64,000 bases of DNA from Vibrio azureus (GCF_002849855.1 NZ_CP018617.1:1116001-1180000); one strand, 5' to 3'. Shown: positions 10,101 to 20,380, numbered from the stretch's first letter. The notes: generated by a model not told the origin, from the letters alone. Numbers and translations: made by a program.

Positions 10101-10256
10101 TCCTGTATAAAATGCATTCACACTTACAGATGGAGGACTGATCTTTGGATACTCTGAAATTGGCAACACCGCAAGAGCAATCAGCCCCGCCAGCGTCAAA
10201 ATTATCGAGATAACTAAAGCAAACTTAGGTCTCTGAATAAAAAAGCGACTTAACAT
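7104..10256 (-). CDS. RND multidrug efflux permease (HAE1 family)
   Basis: 1050 residues, the usual length for AcrB-type inner-membrane pumps. It has the N-terminal [14 protein letters not shown] segment, two large periplasmic loops and twelve membrane segments. The proton-relay residues are visible as the Asp pair in [16 protein letters not shown] and the Lys in [17 protein letters not shown]. It exchanges protons for drugs, bile salts or dyes; the substrate range cannot be read. It follows the membrane-fusion gene by 8 bases, so the two form an operon. No outer-membrane TolC-like gene or local regulator is present. Confidence 0.93.
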   Translation of the reverse strand: MLSRFFIQRPKFALVISIILTLAGLIALAVLPISEYPKISPPSVSVNAFYTGASAEVVEQAIADPIETSVNGVEDMIYMSSKSANDGSYSLNVTFAVGTDPDMAQVNVQNRVAQIEAKLPQEVRMVGVTVKKRSPDLLMVLNFYSPDGTYDDQFLINYINLNVKDQLARVEGISEVNVIGGGEYAMRVWLDPDKMANLNLTTSDVYSALAEQNVQVAAGRVGAAPYNDTQEVQFNLVTKGRLESASEFEHVVLRANSDGSSIYLKDVARVELGKKFYDGNGKFRGKDASIVALSLQSDANALESGEAVMALLERLSVNFPQGMTYETSYDTTVFVAESIKGVVKTLIEAILLVIAVTYLFLGSARATLVPVIAIPVSLIGTFAIMQVAGFTINTVTLFGLILAIGIVVDDAILVIENVDTIMTKDPSISPRKATLLAMKEVTGPILTSTLVLLAVFLPVAMLPGITGIMYRQFALTICISVIISSINALTLSPALCSLVLKQGGGNTAKWFKVFNRGFDWITVRYGRIASTLVKKSLLLMIFFTAALALVSFFAKTTSTAFVPQEDKGILLVNVQLPDSASLSRTEEVTNELMTLIEQEPGVDGVTVANGFSFMTGAAASNGASVFIKLHDWEFRNDLAGEHSSNAIAARINQKAAIKIPQAIVFAMGPPAVPGMGAASGFEFVLEDTLGRSRTDLSMVMGEMIQAANQAPEIAYTFSTFRANVPHYFVDIDREKAQQLGIPLSSIFHTLQGNLGSLYVNDFTMFGKNFRVTLQADSQYRSSMDDLERFHVRTAGGSMVPLSTLISYEQVFEPDVAWRYNMYRSAIIQGQPAPGYSSGDAIAAMERIAAEVLPQGYTYEWTGMAYQEVLAGNQAIYAFALALIFIYLFMVAQYESWSIPLAIILVVPIATLGSFLALKLTGTPLNLYAQIGLVLLIALAAKNAILIVEFAKNEREEKEAPVDDAAVKGGQLRFRAVNMTSWSFILGILPLLFAAGAGHVSQNSLGISLIGGLLCVLLAGTFLIPGFYALVQRQREKVHGGNTKLVPLDDE

Positions 10257-10264
10257 AGCAACCC

Positions 10265-11392
10265 CTATTGTTTTGCAGAAGCAAGTATTTGAATACGCAC
10301 TTCAATGCCATTACGAATCCGCTGTAAACCTTGAGTGATTATGACATCATCCTTATTAAGGCCTTCATGTATAATGATCCCCTGCTTTAATTGAGGCCCC
10401 AACTCGACATTTCGGCGCTCTGCAATATCGCCTTTTGTCAACACCATAACAAAGTTTCCTTCAAGATCGGTTTGAACCGCTTTACGTGGGACAACAATCA
10501 CTTGTTTTGATTGTTTATCGCGTAATTGAATCGTGATGTGCTGGCCCGGAAGGAGCTGATGTTCTGGGTTAGGCACAATTGCACGCATTGCAATAGTGCC
10601 AGTTTGTACATTGATGCGGTTGCCCAAGAAGTCGATTTGGCCTAGGTGTGCAAAACTTTGACCATTTTCCAGTTCAAGCTGAACTTCTACGCGATTAGAA
10701 TCAGTTGAGCCATCTCCCTTAATTCTGTCAATCTCTAACGACAGTCTCTCACGCTCACTGACATTGAAAGTAGTATGAACGGGGTCCAAACTCACAAGTG
10801 TCGTAAGAACACCAGATGATGGCGAAACCAAATCCCCGGTACTCACTTTAGTGTCACTAATCCGGCCACTAAACGGAGCACGTATTTGTGTATAGGATAA
10901 ATTCACTTGTGCAATTTTAAGCTGTGCCTCGGCAGCCTCAAGTGCAGCTTGAGCTCCCAAGAGCGTCGCAGTCAGCGCATCAAACTCCGATTGAGAAATG
11001 CTGCCTCTCGGCAGTAAACTTTTCCCCCTTTGATGATCTAACTGCGCTTTTTTTAATCCAGCCTTCGCCTGAGTTAATGCCGCTTTCGAACTAGAGACTT
11101 GAGCTTGAAAAGTGGAAGGTTCGATGGTGTATAACAATTGCCCTTTCTTGACCATCTGACCCTCATTAAAATGGTGAGCCTGCAAATATCCAGATACCTG
11201 AGCAATAATATTCGTATCTTCTATTGCTTCAATACGGCCGATATAAGATTTACTCGGCTGAAAATCAACAGCCATTACGCGTTCAGTGACAACAAGTGGA
11301 GCTGAAGAAGTCGCTTTTTTTTCTGATACTTCTCCACACCCGGCAAGGAAAGTTGTCAGCGCAATCACTGCACAAAATGGTTTTAATTTCAT
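10265..11392 (-). CDS. RND efflux periplasmic adaptor (membrane-fusion protein)
   Basis: 375 residues beginning with a lipoprotein signal (ALTTFLAGC). The domain order is that of AcrA/MexA: a lipoyl half-motif around [27 protein letters not shown], a helical hairpin (about residues 100-155), the second lipoyl half [27 protein letters not shown] region, a beta-barrel and a membrane-proximal domain. It bridges the RND pump to an outer-membrane channel encoded elsewhere. It is the promoter-proximal gene of the pair. Confidence 0.92.
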   Translation of the reverse strand: MKLKPFCAVIALTTFLAGCGEVSEKKATSSAPLVVTERVMAVDFQPSKSYIGRIEAIEDTNIIAQVSGYLQAHHFNEGQMVKKGQLLYTIEPSTFQAQVSSSKAALTQAKAGLKKAQLDHQRGKSLLPRGSISQSEFDALTATLLGAQAALEAAEAQLKIAQVNLSYTQIRAPFSGRISDTKVSTGDLVSPSSGVLTTLVSLDPVHTTFNVSERERLSLEIDRIKGDGSTDSNRVEVQLELENGQSFAHLGQIDFLGNRINVQTGTIAMRAIVPNPEHQLLPGQHITIQLRDKQSKQVIVVPRKAVQTDLEGNFVMVLTKGDIAERRNVELGPQLKQGIIIHEGLNKDDVIITQGLQRIRNGIEVRIQILASAKQ

Positions 11393-11601
11393 ATAGACAC
11401 CACATTTATAGAACAGAATACCATTTAGATTAACCTAAAAGAGAACGTCAAAGTGCCGATAAATTTCAACAAACAGTAAGGAAAGTGTATCTAAGTGTAA
11501 GTAAACCAGTTGAAGAATCTGTTTATCTTCAAGATACTTAGGTATTTTTTCAAAAAATACGCTATGATTCGCTTATCAAAACCATCACAGAGAAGACAGA
11601 G

Positions 11602-12060
11602 ATGAATAGCAAATGGGAGAAACGCTTTTACCAAATGGCTGAGCTGGTTGCCTCATGGAGCAAAGACCCTTCCACGCAAGTAGGTGCCGTTATAACAAAA
11701 CAAAACCGTATTGTATCAGTCGGCTTTAATGGTTACCCACACGGGGTTTCAGACAGTGTTGATACCGATGAAAGAGAGCTGAAATACCTCAAGACACTTC
11801 ATGCGGAAGAAAACGCGATCTTATTTTCAAAAAGAGACTTAGATGGTTGTGATATTTGGGTAACCCATTTCCCGTGCCCAAATTGTGCTGCAAAGATTAT
11901 TCAAACTGGCATTTCAAGAGTCAATTGCCCACAGCAATCCGAAGATTTTTTATCTCGATGGGCTGATAAAATACAAGTAAGCCAAGATATGTTTGATCAA
12001 GCTGGAGTTGAAGTAAATTGGCTAAAAGCAAATAATATTGAAGATAGCGATGTTCGATAA
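11602..12060 (+). CDS. dCMP deaminase family protein
   Basis: 152 residues with the zinc-dependent deaminase motifs LHAEENAI (His and catalytic Glu, about 68-75) and PCPNCA (two zinc cysteines, about 94-99). SKDPSTQVGAVI and GFNGYPHGVSD also match deoxycytidylate deaminases. These convert dCMP to dUMP, feeding dTMP synthesis. It is a single gene divergent from the RND operon, with an AGA-rich ribosome site before the ATG. Confidence 0.88.
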   Translation: MNSKWEKRFYQMAELVASWSKDPSTQVGAVITKQNRIVSVGFNGYPHGVSDSVDTDERELKYLKTLHAEENAILFSKRDLDGCDIWVTHFPCPNCAAKIIQTGISRVNCPQQSEDFLSRWADKIQVSQDMFDQAGVEVNWLKANNIEDSDVR

Positions 12061-12342
12061 CGAATATGCTTAGAAAATATAACTCAAGCCAACATGAATA
12101 ATGAGCACTTCATCATTATTACCTTGGATATATTTTTTATTGATTAAGTTCTATACTCTAACTAAAATGTATCTTCGCTAATAGAGCTGCTACATAACAT
12201 TTCATATTCTTAATCATCGAATATGTGTACTTAGCAAGCTTAAAGCAACCAAAAGTAGCGTGTATACAGATAAGAGTTAATTCAACGTCTTCTAAATGGC
12301 ACAGCATTTGTTCGATCAATAAAGGTTTCACGGAGACGCGAC

Positions 12343-12516
12343 ATGGCTACTGCAACACAAGTAAACATCAGTGCAGAATATGAGATCCGCTACTTTGAAC
12401 AGGGTCAGATAATTGTCATCAAAGTTTTAGCCCAAAACAAACAAGAAGCGCATCAATACTACTTAGACTCTGGCAAGACGAACAATAACCTTTATTCGAT
12501 CAGACCAGATAAGTAA
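12343..12516 (+). CDS. Small 57-residue protein, function unknown
   Basis: An open frame of 57 codons, MATATQVNISAEYEIRYF..., ending SIRPDK. GGAG at 12332-12335 sits seven bases before the ATG. It has no membrane segment or signal. Composition is balanced and protein-like, with an alternating pattern EIRYFEQGQIIVIKVLA that suggests two beta strands followed by a helix (QNKQEAHQYYLDS). Function not recognised. Confidence 0.65.
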   Translation: MATATQVNISAEYEIRYFEQGQIIVIKVLAQNKQEAHQYYLDSGKTNNNLYSIRPDK

Positions 12517-12749
12517 AATACCAGACATAAAACCTGTCGGTATACTTTTGAATACTACGGGCTGCTCTAAATCGTAGTAAAAGCTTATCGCTTATTATAC
12601 TCCAACGAATAGTATTCATCACTCAAACAGGCTCTCACCACTTGCTTGCCTTCTTTCTTTGCTCTTTCTTTGTTCGCTCTCGCCCTTCAATAAGAAGTGA
12701 CTAAAAGGGCTTCGGCTAAAAGTGGTACCTTATGAGCACTCACTATTAT

Positions 12750-12787
12750 CAAAAAATAGCAATGGCGGCAAATTAGACGCCATTGCT
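12750..12787 (-). terminator. Terminator of the PHA operon
   Basis: On the minus strand AGCAATGGCG and CGCCATTGCT form a perfect 10-bp stem with a 10-base loop, followed by ATTTTTTG. Confidence 0.85.
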
Positions 12788-12818
12788 TTAGTTATCAAAG
12801 AAACGATAACACCAGTCT

Positions 12819-14612
12819 CTATTTGATAGGTTCTGTCACCGGCTCTTCTATCGGTAAAACTTGTTTTACATATTGACCAGGAGCTTGGCAAATGACAGGG
12901 TTTAGCTCAGAACCAACAGGGAAAGGCTCCACTTGTTCATCAGGATTAAATTGCATTAACCATTCATGCCAATGAACCCACCATGAGCCTTCTTTGTGCT
13001 GAGCATTATTAAACCACTCTTCAGCAGAATCATCTAAATTATCATTTAACCAATACCCATATTTATTTCTAGATGGGTGGTTGACGATCCCTGCAATATG
13101 GCCAGACTCTCCTAAGACAAATGTCTTATTACCACCTGCATTCAATGCACCACGATAAGTCCCCTGCCAAAGTGCAATATGGTCCTCTTTAGTAGAGACA
13201 AAATAGCTCGGTATTTTGATTTTATTCAGATCTATCCATACCCCGCCAATTTTAACTCCCTTCTCTTGCACGAGTTTGTTTTCAAGATACAGCTCACGCA
13301 ATAAGAAGTTATGACAGGCTGCACTGACATTTGTGCTGTCACTATTCCAATAAAGAAGATCAAAGTCTACTGGGCTATTTCCTTTGAGATAGTTGTCTAC
13401 ATAATAATTCCAGTACAAACTATTCTCGCGTAATAAGCTGAACGTCACACTAAGTGAACGTCCATCCATATAACCCTTAGCGTTATTTTGTTTCTCAAGC
13501 GCACTAATGACAGTATCATTTATGTAAGCACCGACTTCACCTGGCTGAGAAAAATCGAGCAGCGTGGTAAAAAACGAAGCGGACTTAATGCGCTTTTTCA
13601 TTCTCTTAGCGGCATAGTACGCCACAGTACTGGCTAATACGGTACCTCCAATGCAATAACCCGCAGCATTGATCTGTTCATGACCTGTGATTTCTTCAAT
13701 AGCAGTGACCGCCTTCGCGACGCCGTCCGTTACATAATCTCCAAACTCAACTTTAGCTTGAGATGCTCCTGGGTTACGCCAAGACATCATAAATACACAG
13801 TGGCCTTGCTCTAGCAACCAACGAACCATGGAGTTCTTTGCAGTAAGGTCTAAGATATAGTATTTATTAATAAAAGGCGGAACAATGAGGAGCGGCGTAG
13901 CGCTTACTTTCTCAGTTAACGGACGATATTGAATTAATTCAAACAATTCATTTTGGTATACCACATCCCCTGGTGTCGTCGCGATATCGTCTCCCAAACG
14001 AAAAGCGTTATTGTTCGTCATGCGGACTTTTAAAATATCAGCACTTGACTCAACATCTTCTTTCAATTTGTCTAAGCCTGTGAGTAAGTTTTCACCATTT
14101 TGATCCAAGGTGAGCTTTAATAATTCAGGGTTAGTTGCAATAAAGTTGGAAGGGGATAGTGCATTGATCGCTTGACGAGAAAAAAAGCTGATGCGCTCTT
14201 TTGTTTTTTCATCAAGCCCCTCAATTGAATCTAAAGTATCGAGGTAAGTTTTACTAAACAATAGGTAGGATTGTTTTATAAAGCTATACATGGCCTCATT
14301 CTGCCACGCCTCATTGGTAAAACGTTTGTCACCTTTTTCAGCTTCGATTAACTGTGTCTGGCTACCTGCTAAAGCGACGTTCTGCCATATCTGTAACTGT
14401 TGCTCCCACCACTTGGCTTGCAACTGCAAAATTGCACCTGGTTGGTTAGCAGCTTGTTCAAATAACTTGGCGGAATCTTCAAAATTCACTTCTTGCATAG
14501 CCTTATTCAAGGGAGAATTCACGGCTGCCTTGTTCGATTCGAAATCATGCCACCATTGTTGATTGGTTTCCTGAAGTTTAACAAGGTAGTCCGAAAAGAA
14601 GTGCTGAAACAT
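12819..14612 (-). CDS. phaC: Class I polyhydroxyalkanoate synthase
   Basis: 597 residues. The catalytic lipase-box variant GYCIGGT carries the nucleophilic Cys. The conserved Asp lies in STKEDHIALW and the conserved His in GESGHIAGIVN, so the Cys-Asp-His triad is intact. The N-terminal 200 residues are the usual class I non-catalytic domain. It polymerises (R)-3-hydroxybutyryl-CoA to PHB at the granule surface. It is the last gene of phaB-phaA-phasin-phaC, with a terminator just downstream. Confidence 0.96.
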   Translation of the reverse strand: MFQHFFSDYLVKLQETNQQWWHDFESNKAAVNSPLNKAMQEVNFEDSAKLFEQAANQPGAILQLQAKWWEQQLQIWQNVALAGSQTQLIEAEKGDKRFTNEAWQNEAMYSFIKQSYLLFSKTYLDTLDSIEGLDEKTKERISFFSRQAINALSPSNFIATNPELLKLTLDQNGENLLTGLDKLKEDVESSADILKVRMTNNNAFRLGDDIATTPGDVVYQNELFELIQYRPLTEKVSATPLLIVPPFINKYYILDLTAKNSMVRWLLEQGHCVFMMSWRNPGASQAKVEFGDYVTDGVAKAVTAIEEITGHEQINAAGYCIGGTVLASTVAYYAAKRMKKRIKSASFFTTLLDFSQPGEVGAYINDTVISALEKQNNAKGYMDGRSLSVTFSLLRENSLYWNYYVDNYLKGNSPVDFDLLYWNSDSTNVSAACHNFLLRELYLENKLVQEKGVKIGGVWIDLNKIKIPSYFVSTKEDHIALWQGTYRGALNAGGNKTFVLGESGHIAGIVNHPSRNKYGYWLNDNLDDSAEEWFNNAQHKEGSWWVHWHEWLMQFNPDEQVEPFPVGSELNPVICQAPGQYVKQVLPIEEPVTEPIK

Positions 14613-14680
14613 AAGTCTTACTCCTATTTTTCGGAAAAATAACGCCGCCCTCAGAAGGAGGGCGGCGGAAAGCGAGAAAA

Positions 14681-15028
14681 TTACGCTGGAGTCACTGTTT
14701 TAAGGTTTTCCGAAGTCAATTGTTCAACGTCTTCTTTGAACTCTTTTGCAATGGATTGTAGCTTGTTGCTGTCATCCATCATTTGCTGAGACAACTTCGT
14801 TAGCACACCAAGCTGTTGGCTATTGAATGCCGTCAATGACGTTACATCTTTGATCTCAGACACAGCTTTCATCTGATTCAAGCCAACTTCACTGTATGTA
14901 CGAACAGCATTAAGTTGAAGCTCTGTCAATACTTCAACATTTTTTGTAACAAGCTTATTAAACTTCAAGTATGGTTCTAGATTTTTCTCAGTTTGCTCGC
15001 TAAAAGTTTTAAAGAAATCAGTGTACAT
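14681..15028 (-). CDS. phaP: Phasin, PHA granule-associated protein
   Basis: 115 residues, mostly amphipathic helix without signal or membrane segment. The opening MYTDFFKTFSEQTEKNL and the pattern of LQLNAVRTYSEVGLNQMKAV fit the phasin family (phasin_2). Phasins coat PHB granules and limit their fusion. Its place between phaA and phaC supports the call. AGGAGA lies shortly before the start. Confidence 0.9.
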   Translation of the reverse strand: MYTDFFKTFSEQTEKNLEPYLKFNKLVTKNVEVLTELQLNAVRTYSEVGLNQMKAVSEIKDVTSLTAFNSQQLGVLTKLSQQMMDDSNKLQSIAKEFKEDVEQLTSENLKTVTPA

Positions 15029-15082
15029 AGTATATCTCCTTGAAAGAAATTGAATATTGTGTGAATAGTTATTTACAAACAG

Positions 15083-16291
15083 CTATTTAACCGCTTTTAA
15101 CACCACAGCCGTGCCCATACCGCCGCCGACACATAGTGAAGCAACACCGTACTGACCAGCTTGTTTATGAAGTTCGTGTGCTAAAGTAACCAAAATACGG
15201 TTACCAGATGCACCAAGTGGATGCCCCAGGGCAATAGCGCCACCATTGAAATTGGATTTATCTTGAATAGAGCTCACTGATACCTGATTCGTTTCAGCCA
15301 GTTTATGGATAACACCTAACGCTTGAGCAGCAAATGCTTCGTTTAATTCATAAACATCGATATCGCTGGTTTTGAGCTCAGCTTTTTTCAAGGCTTTGTT
15401 GATGGATTCAACTGGGCCAAGCCCCATCACTTGTGGATCCAGTCCTGATTGTGCGTAACTCACCACTTCTGCAATCGGCTTTAAGCCGTGTGCTTTGACA
15501 GCGCTTTCTGAAGCTAGAACGATAGCACTTGCACCATCATTAATACCTGATGCATTGCCGGCAGTTACTGTGCCTTCACGATCAAATGCGGGACGAAGTT
15601 TGCTCAAACCTTCTAGGGTAGCATTCGCTTTTGGGTATTCATCGGTATCAAATACAACCGTTTCGCGACGCAGTTTTACTTCAACAGGAACGATTTCATC
15701 TTTAAACTTACCCGCTTCTATCGCCGCGACAGCTTTTTGTTGACTACTTAAAGCATACGCATCTTGTTGTCCCCGGGTTAAGCCTACTTCTTTAGCCACA
15801 TTTTCAGCAGTCACACCCATATGGAATTGGTTATATACATCCGTCAAACCATCAGAGATAAGAAGATCTTTGAGCTCCATACTGCCCATTTTGTTACCGT
15901 CACGCACTGTGCTAGGAACAATAAATGGAATCTGTGACATCACCTCAACCCCAGCAGCCACAACAACAGATGCGTCACCACTGCGAATGTGCGATACCGC
16001 ATCCATAACGGTTTTCATGCCACTGCCACAGACCATATTTACGCTATAAGCAGGAACCGTCTCTGGAATACCCGCAGCCAAAGAAGCCTGGCGACCAACG
16101 CCCATGCCTTGACCAGCTGAAATAACATTCCCAACGATCACTTCATCAACCTGAGCGCCAGATAAGGACGAAGCCTCTAATGCACCTCGAATCGCGACAG
16201 CAGCGAGATCTCCCGCAGATGTATTTTTTAAACTGCCACCGAATGTACCAATCGGCGTGCGTTTAGCTGAAACAATAAATACTTTTTCCAT
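15083..16291 (-). CDS. phaA: Acetyl-CoA acetyltransferase (beta-ketothiolase)
   Basis: 402 residues, a thiolase of usual length. The acylated Cys is in VCGSGMKTV (about residue 88), the general-base His in GGAIALGHPLGASG, and the second Cys in SLCVGGGMG. It condenses two acetyl-CoA to acetoacetyl-CoA, the first step of PHB synthesis. It starts 11 bases after phaB. Confidence 0.94.
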   Translation of the reverse strand: MEKVFIVSAKRTPIGTFGGSLKNTSAGDLAAVAIRGALEASSLSGAQVDEVIVGNVISAGQGMGVGRQASLAAGIPETVPAYSVNMVCGSGMKTVMDAVSHIRSGDASVVVAAGVEVMSQIPFIVPSTVRDGNKMGSMELKDLLISDGLTDVYNQFHMGVTAENVAKEVGLTRGQQDAYALSSQQKAVAAIEAGKFKDEIVPVEVKLRRETVVFDTDEYPKANATLEGLSKLRPAFDREGTVTAGNASGINDGASAIVLASESAVKAHGLKPIAEVVSYAQSGLDPQVMGLGPVESINKALKKAELKTSDIDVYELNEAFAAQALGVIHKLAETNQVSVSSIQDKSNFNGGAIALGHPLGASGNRILVTLAHELHKQAGQYGVASLCVGGGMGTAVVLKAVK

Positions 16292-16302
16292 GATACCAAT
16301 CC

Positions 16303-17043
16303 TTAATTCATGTATAAGCCGCCATTCACCGATAAGGTCTCACCGGTGATGTAGGCACCAGCGTCACTGACTAAGAAACTGACGGACGCTGCAATTTCTT
16401 CTGGTGTTGCTAGACGCTTCATAGGGATTTGGCTGGTGATGGACTCAAGAACTTCTGGCTTCATTTTTTCAACCATGGGCGTTCCTGTGTACCCAGGGGC
16501 AATAACGTTTACTGTGACTCCGGAACGCGCTCCTTCGTAAGCTAATGCTTTAGAAAAACCTATCATTCCGGCTTTAGCTGCTGAGTAGTTAACTTGACCA
16601 AATTGCCCTTTCAAACCATTAACAGATGAAATATTAATGATTCGGCCACCGCCTTTCTCGCACATTGCTGCGAAAACTGGCTGAGTAACATTGAACAAAC
16701 TCGTTAAATTGGTATTAATCACGTCGTTCCATGCCTCAAACGTCATCTTTTTGAACACACCATCACGCGTGATGCCTGCGTTGTTCACAACAACGTCAAC
16801 GGTTCCTTCCTCTTGGAGTAATAATGAAAGTTTTTCAGCACACTCTGCAGTATTAGTCACATCCAGCTCAAGAAGGCGAACTTCTTCTTGCGTGTAACCA
16901 TTATCATTAAACCACTCAAGGGCACTCTCATGTTTACCTGTAGAGTAAGTCGCAATAACACGGTATCCATCTTTAACTAATTGCGAAGATATTGCAGAAC
17001 CGATTCCACCTTTCGACCCCGTGATCAGAGCAAGTTTTTTCAT
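16303..17043 (-). CDS. phaB: Acetoacetyl-CoA reductase
   Basis: 246 residues, a short-chain dehydrogenase. The cofactor-binding TGSKGGIGSAI is at about 8-18, NNAG near 88, and the catalytic Ser, Tyr and Lys lie in ISSVNG and VNYSAAKAG. It reduces acetoacetyl-CoA with NADPH to (R)-3-hydroxybutyryl-CoA for phaC. It is the first gene of the operon, so the operon promoter must lie in the AT-rich region before it. Confidence 0.94.
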   Translation of the reverse strand: MKKLALITGSKGGIGSAISSQLVKDGYRVIATYSTGKHESALEWFNDNGYTQEEVRLLELDVTNTAECAEKLSLLLQEEGTVDVVVNNAGITRDGVFKKMTFEAWNDVINTNLTSLFNVTQPVFAAMCEKGGGRIINISSVNGLKGQFGQVNYSAAKAGMIGFSKALAYEGARSGVTVNVIAPGYTGTPMVEKMKPEVLESITSQIPMKRLATPEEIAASVSFLVSDAGAYITGETLSVNGGLYMN

Positions 17044-17564
17044 TAAAAGACTCCATTCTTAACAGCATTATAAAAAGCAAACTAAACCTCTAGAAAATAT
17101 TTTTTATCTAAAGGGTTATAAATTTATTCAACAACCTTACAGGCTGTGTTTAAGGCTAAATTAACCTAGTGATATTACATTTCAATTAAAAAATATATTA
17201 CTTTAAATAAAATTGATCACAATCACAAACGGAATGAAATATTGTAAATAAACAAAAGCCACACAAGCCTATGATTCACTTGACGTTTAACTTTCACGCA
17301 ACATAATAAATAGAAAAAACCTCATAATTTACAAACACTTGAAAAAATTAAACCTCTAGGTAAAATTGTGACTTAAGATCACTTTAAAAAACAAATCAAA
17401 TATATGAAAAATAGAAATAAAACTATCAATATTTATATTTATATACTAAACAATCACTATCAGAAAAATAAAATAAATCGATAACATATACATCAAAAAA
17501 ATTAACAATCAAATGACCATCATAATAATTGATTCGTTTAAGACTTTCTTTTTAATTTATAAAA
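17044..17564. other. AT-rich control region upstream of phaB
   Basis: About 520 very AT-rich bases without an open frame of note. It separates the divergently placed ends: phaB starts at its left edge, and secF ends to its right. The PHA promoter should be here. Several A/T tracts are present, but I cannot single out a -35/-10 pair with confidence. Confidence 0.5.
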
Positions 17565-17597
17565 TATACCCAAGTAACTAACAGCTACTTGGATATA
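17565..17597. repeat. 33-bp mini-copy of the dispersed repeat
   Basis: TATACCCAAGTA and TACTTGGATATA flank nine bases. This is only the two ends of the larger element, placed just after secF on the minus strand, where it could act as a hairpin. Confidence 0.65.
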
Positions 17598-17614
17598 GGC
17601 ACACAATTCTATTT

Positions 17615-18517
17615 TTAAGGAGCAGTATCAACTTCCAGAACTTGATAATGTTTTGCTTCTAACTTCAACCATTCAGGTAAGACGGTGCCTACTGATATAG
17701 ACGACCACGTCCCTGACAAAACCCCGATGAACATTGCTATAGAAAAACCTGCCAATGCACTTCCTCCCATCATCCACAGAGCACTCACAGTGATCAGTGT
17801 GGTTCCGGAAGTGACCATCGTCCTTGAGAAAGTCGCAAAAACGGCTTCATCGTTTATGTTTGCAGTTAAGCAGTCTGGTTTTGTTTTCAGTAGCTCTCGA
17901 ATTCGATCTGAAATAATGATCGAGTCATTGAGTGAATAACCTAAAATAGCCAAAATGGCAGCGAAGACCGTCAAATTAAACTCCAGCTGCGTGAAAGCAA
18001 AAAATCCAAACACCAAAATGATATCGTGTGCTAGAGCACATAAAGCTCCACTTGCTAACCGCCACTCAAATCGAACACAGAGGTAGCCCAGAATCGATAA
18101 AATCGCAGCCAACAAGGCAAGGCCTCCTTGTTCGTATAAATCCTGACCGACCTGAGCCCCAACAATACTGTTACTAATAATCGATACTTGGCTCGAAATC
18201 GGTGTTAAGATCTCAGCAACACTTGGCAAAGACTTCGAATCATCTGGTGCTGAATAGCGGATGATCCAGCGCCCCTCCTCTCCCGCTTTTATAACAGAAG
18301 CAGTGTCACCCAAATTGGGCTGAATTTTCTCCAATAGATCTTCACGAGTCAGGTGCTTATCAACCTTAATTTCACTCACGATACCTCCGGTGAAATCAAG
18401 ACCGAAATTAAGTCCTTTTAGGCTAAGTGCAAGCAATGAAGCTACGGTTAACAAAATCGAAATCAAAGTCGTAAGGTAACGGATCTTACGAATATTATTT
18501 TTTAGAAATGTAATCAT
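17615..18517 (-). CDS. secF: Protein translocase subunit SecF, second chromosomal-type pair
   Basis: 300 residues with six membrane segments. The SecF motif GLNFGLDFTGGI lies after the first segment, the periplasmic P4 domain follows, and the membrane block contains AILGYSLNDSIIISDRIRE and TLITVSALWMMGG. With SecD it uses an ion gradient to pull exported proteins across the membrane. It follows secD by two bases. VemP upstream of secD identifies this as the SecDF2 pair of vibrios, the one not linked to yajC. Confidence 0.93.
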   Translation of the reverse strand: MITFLKNNIRKIRYLTTLISILLTVASLLALSLKGLNFGLDFTGGIVSEIKVDKHLTREDLLEKIQPNLGDTASVIKAGEEGRWIIRYSAPDDSKSLPSVAEILTPISSQVSIISNSIVGAQVGQDLYEQGGLALLAAILSILGYLCVRFEWRLASGALCALAHDIILVFGFFAFTQLEFNLTVFAAILAILGYSLNDSIIISDRIRELLKTKPDCLTANINDEAVFATFSRTMVTSGTTLITVSALWMMGGSALAGFSIAMFIGVLSGTWSSISVGTVLPEWLKLEAKHYQVLEVDTAP

Positions 18518-18519
18518 TA

Positions 18520-20349
18520 TTAAACCCTTACATCACGGCGGCCATCACGACCCCAAATTAAGTTGATCATGGCACGTGAAGCGAACACGCCGGTAAAAAT
18601 ACTGGTTAAGAGTCCAAGCCCCAAAGTCAATGCAAAGCCCTGTATTGGCCCATTACCGATCGCATACAAGATGAGAGCGGTAATCATGGTGGTAATGTTT
18701 GCATCCAAAATAGTCGCTAATGCGCTGTCAAAGCCTTTTTCTATGGCCTGAGCAAAACTACGGCCCTCTCGCATTTTGTCTTTAATGCGCTCGAAAATGA
18801 TCACATTGGTATCTACCGCCATGCCGACAGTGAGGACTAAACCTGCAATGCCTGGCAGAGTCAAAACAGCACCAGGAATCAATGCGATAAGTCCCAATAA
18901 ACAAAGCATGTTGGCACATAATGCGACGTTAGCAACCCAACCTAAGCGTCGATACCACATTGCCATAAATAAAAGAGTCATCCCTAAACCAAGGCCAAGT
19001 GCTGCAAAACCATTCTCAATATTTTCAGCTCCCAAAGAAGCACCGATCGTACGCTCTTCAACAATCGTTACAGGAGCCGTTAACGAGCCAGCACGAAGCA
19101 AAAGTGCAAGTTGTTGAGCTTCTTGCATGCTACCAACACCAGTGATGCGGAACTGACTTCCAAGTTGAGATTGAATGGTTGCAACACTAATGACACGCTC
19201 TGTACGTTGAGTGACTCCCCGAGGATTCGTGGTGTATTCGCGGTATACAGTGGCCATAGGTTTACCGATATGGTCAGCGGAAAAGTCGCTCATTTTTTCC
19301 CCACCCGCTTGATCCAGTGAGATATTGACTTCAGGCATCCCCATATCGCCAACACCTGCACGAGCATTAACGATATGCTCTCCCGCAAGCACTGGGCGCT
19401 TATTAAGAATCACATTTTGCCCGGCAGTATCTTTTAATACCAAGTTACCTTGGCGACTTGGTTCTGATTTAACTTCATAGAAAGCAAGACTCGCTGTAGC
19501 ACCAATGACATTTTTTGCTTGAGCCGGGTCTTGTACTCCTGGAAGCTCAATACGAATACTTTCCTTCCCTTGCCGCTGAACGAGTGCTTCGGTAATGCCA
19601 AGCTCTTCTATGCGACCACGCATAATTTTTAAATTTTGTTGCAGTGTGCTTGTTTGAAACTCTTGAACATACTGCTCACTCGGTTGTACTTTTATTCCAG
19701 TGTCCACTGAAGTTACAATCCATCCCGGATAGTTTTGTTGAATAAAAGTTCTTACCGATTGCAAACTGTTTGGGTTACTTCCTCTCGCAATGATCTCGCT
19801 GCTGTCTGAACGCACTTGAACATCTCGGATTCGTAATTCACGCAAGTGCGTTTTCACTTCATCGACTAATGCATCTTGCTGCTCTTCCAAAGCTTTGCCC
19901 ACGTCAACATTAAGAAGAAATTGAACACCACCTCTAAGATCAAGCCCCAGTTTTATTGGATTAAATCCAAGATCACTTAACCATTGCGGTGCAACAGAAA
20001 CGTAAGAGAATGAAAGGTCCTCATTATTACTTAAGTTGTCACTTAATAACTTCCGAGCTTTAGCCTGATCATCTTCATTGGTAAAAATTAAGGTAACGTT
20101 TTCATCTTTTTGATAGGTCTGAGAAGGCTTAATACCATTGTCTTTTAATAAAGCATTTAATTGAAAGATCGATGGTGCATGCTGCTCTTTCTCAGTCTGA
20201 GTTATCTGAATAGAAGGCTGTTCACCAAACCATGTGGGTAAAGCACTGAGCGTTAAGATCACAAGTGTGATAATCAAAACTACATATTTCCATGCTGAAT
20301 AATGATTCAATATTTTCTTGTTGGTTCGTTTTGTCATTTGTTTCTTCAT
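18520..20349 (-). CDS. secD: Protein translocase subunit SecD, SecD2 type
   Basis: 609 residues from the ATG at 20349 (MKKQMTKRTNKK). A longer in-frame start at 20415 would run through the ribosome-binding hairpin and is rejected. The SecD features are LGLDLRGGVQFLLNVD near residue 140, the P1 head domain, IRIELPGVQD, and the membrane block ALGLGLGMTLLFMAMWYRRLG to GMAVDTNVIIFERIKDKMREG. GGAGGG lies 11 bases before the start and is locked in a hairpin. Expression is therefore probably set by the upstream VemP-like peptide. Confidence 0.9.
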   Translation of the reverse strand: MKKQMTKRTNKKILNHYSAWKYVVLIITLVILTLSALPTWFGEQPSIQITQTEKEQHAPSIFQLNALLKDNGIKPSQTYQKDENVTLIFTNEDDQAKARKLLSDNLSNNEDLSFSYVSVAPQWLSDLGFNPIKLGLDLRGGVQFLLNVDVGKALEEQQDALVDEVKTHLRELRIRDVQVRSDSSEIIARGSNPNSLQSVRTFIQQNYPGWIVTSVDTGIKVQPSEQYVQEFQTSTLQQNLKIMRGRIEELGITEALVQRQGKESIRIELPGVQDPAQAKNVIGATASLAFYEVKSEPSRQGNLVLKDTAGQNVILNKRPVLAGEHIVNARAGVGDMGMPEVNISLDQAGGEKMSDFSADHIGKPMATVYREYTTNPRGVTQRTERVISVATIQSQLGSQFRITGVGSMQEAQQLALLLRAGSLTAPVTIVEERTIGASLGAENIENGFAALGLGLGMTLLFMAMWYRRLGWVANVALCANMLCLLGLIALIPGAVLTLPGIAGLVLTVGMAVDTNVIIFERIKDKMREGRSFAQAIEKGFDSALATILDANITTMITALILYAIGNGPIQGFALTLGLGLLTSIFTGVFASRAMINLIWGRDGRRDVRV

Positions 20350-20360
20350 ATAAACATCAT

Positions 20361-20380
20361 CCCTCCACGTCTTTGTGGAG
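20361..20380 (-). promoter_or_regulatory. Hairpin sequestering the secD ribosome-binding site
   Basis: On the minus strand CTCCAC, the loop AAAGAC and GTGGAG form a perfect 6-bp stem whose 3' arm contains the GGAGGG ribosome site of secD. A ribosome stalled upstream on vemP would have to prevent this or a larger fold for secD to be translated, as described for VemP/SecDF2 in Vibrio alginolyticus. The exact larger fold is not derived here. Confidence 0.7.

Noticed and set aside
18563-19320. Plus-strand frames opposite secD
   Set aside because: Shadows of a strongly conserved gene on the other strand.
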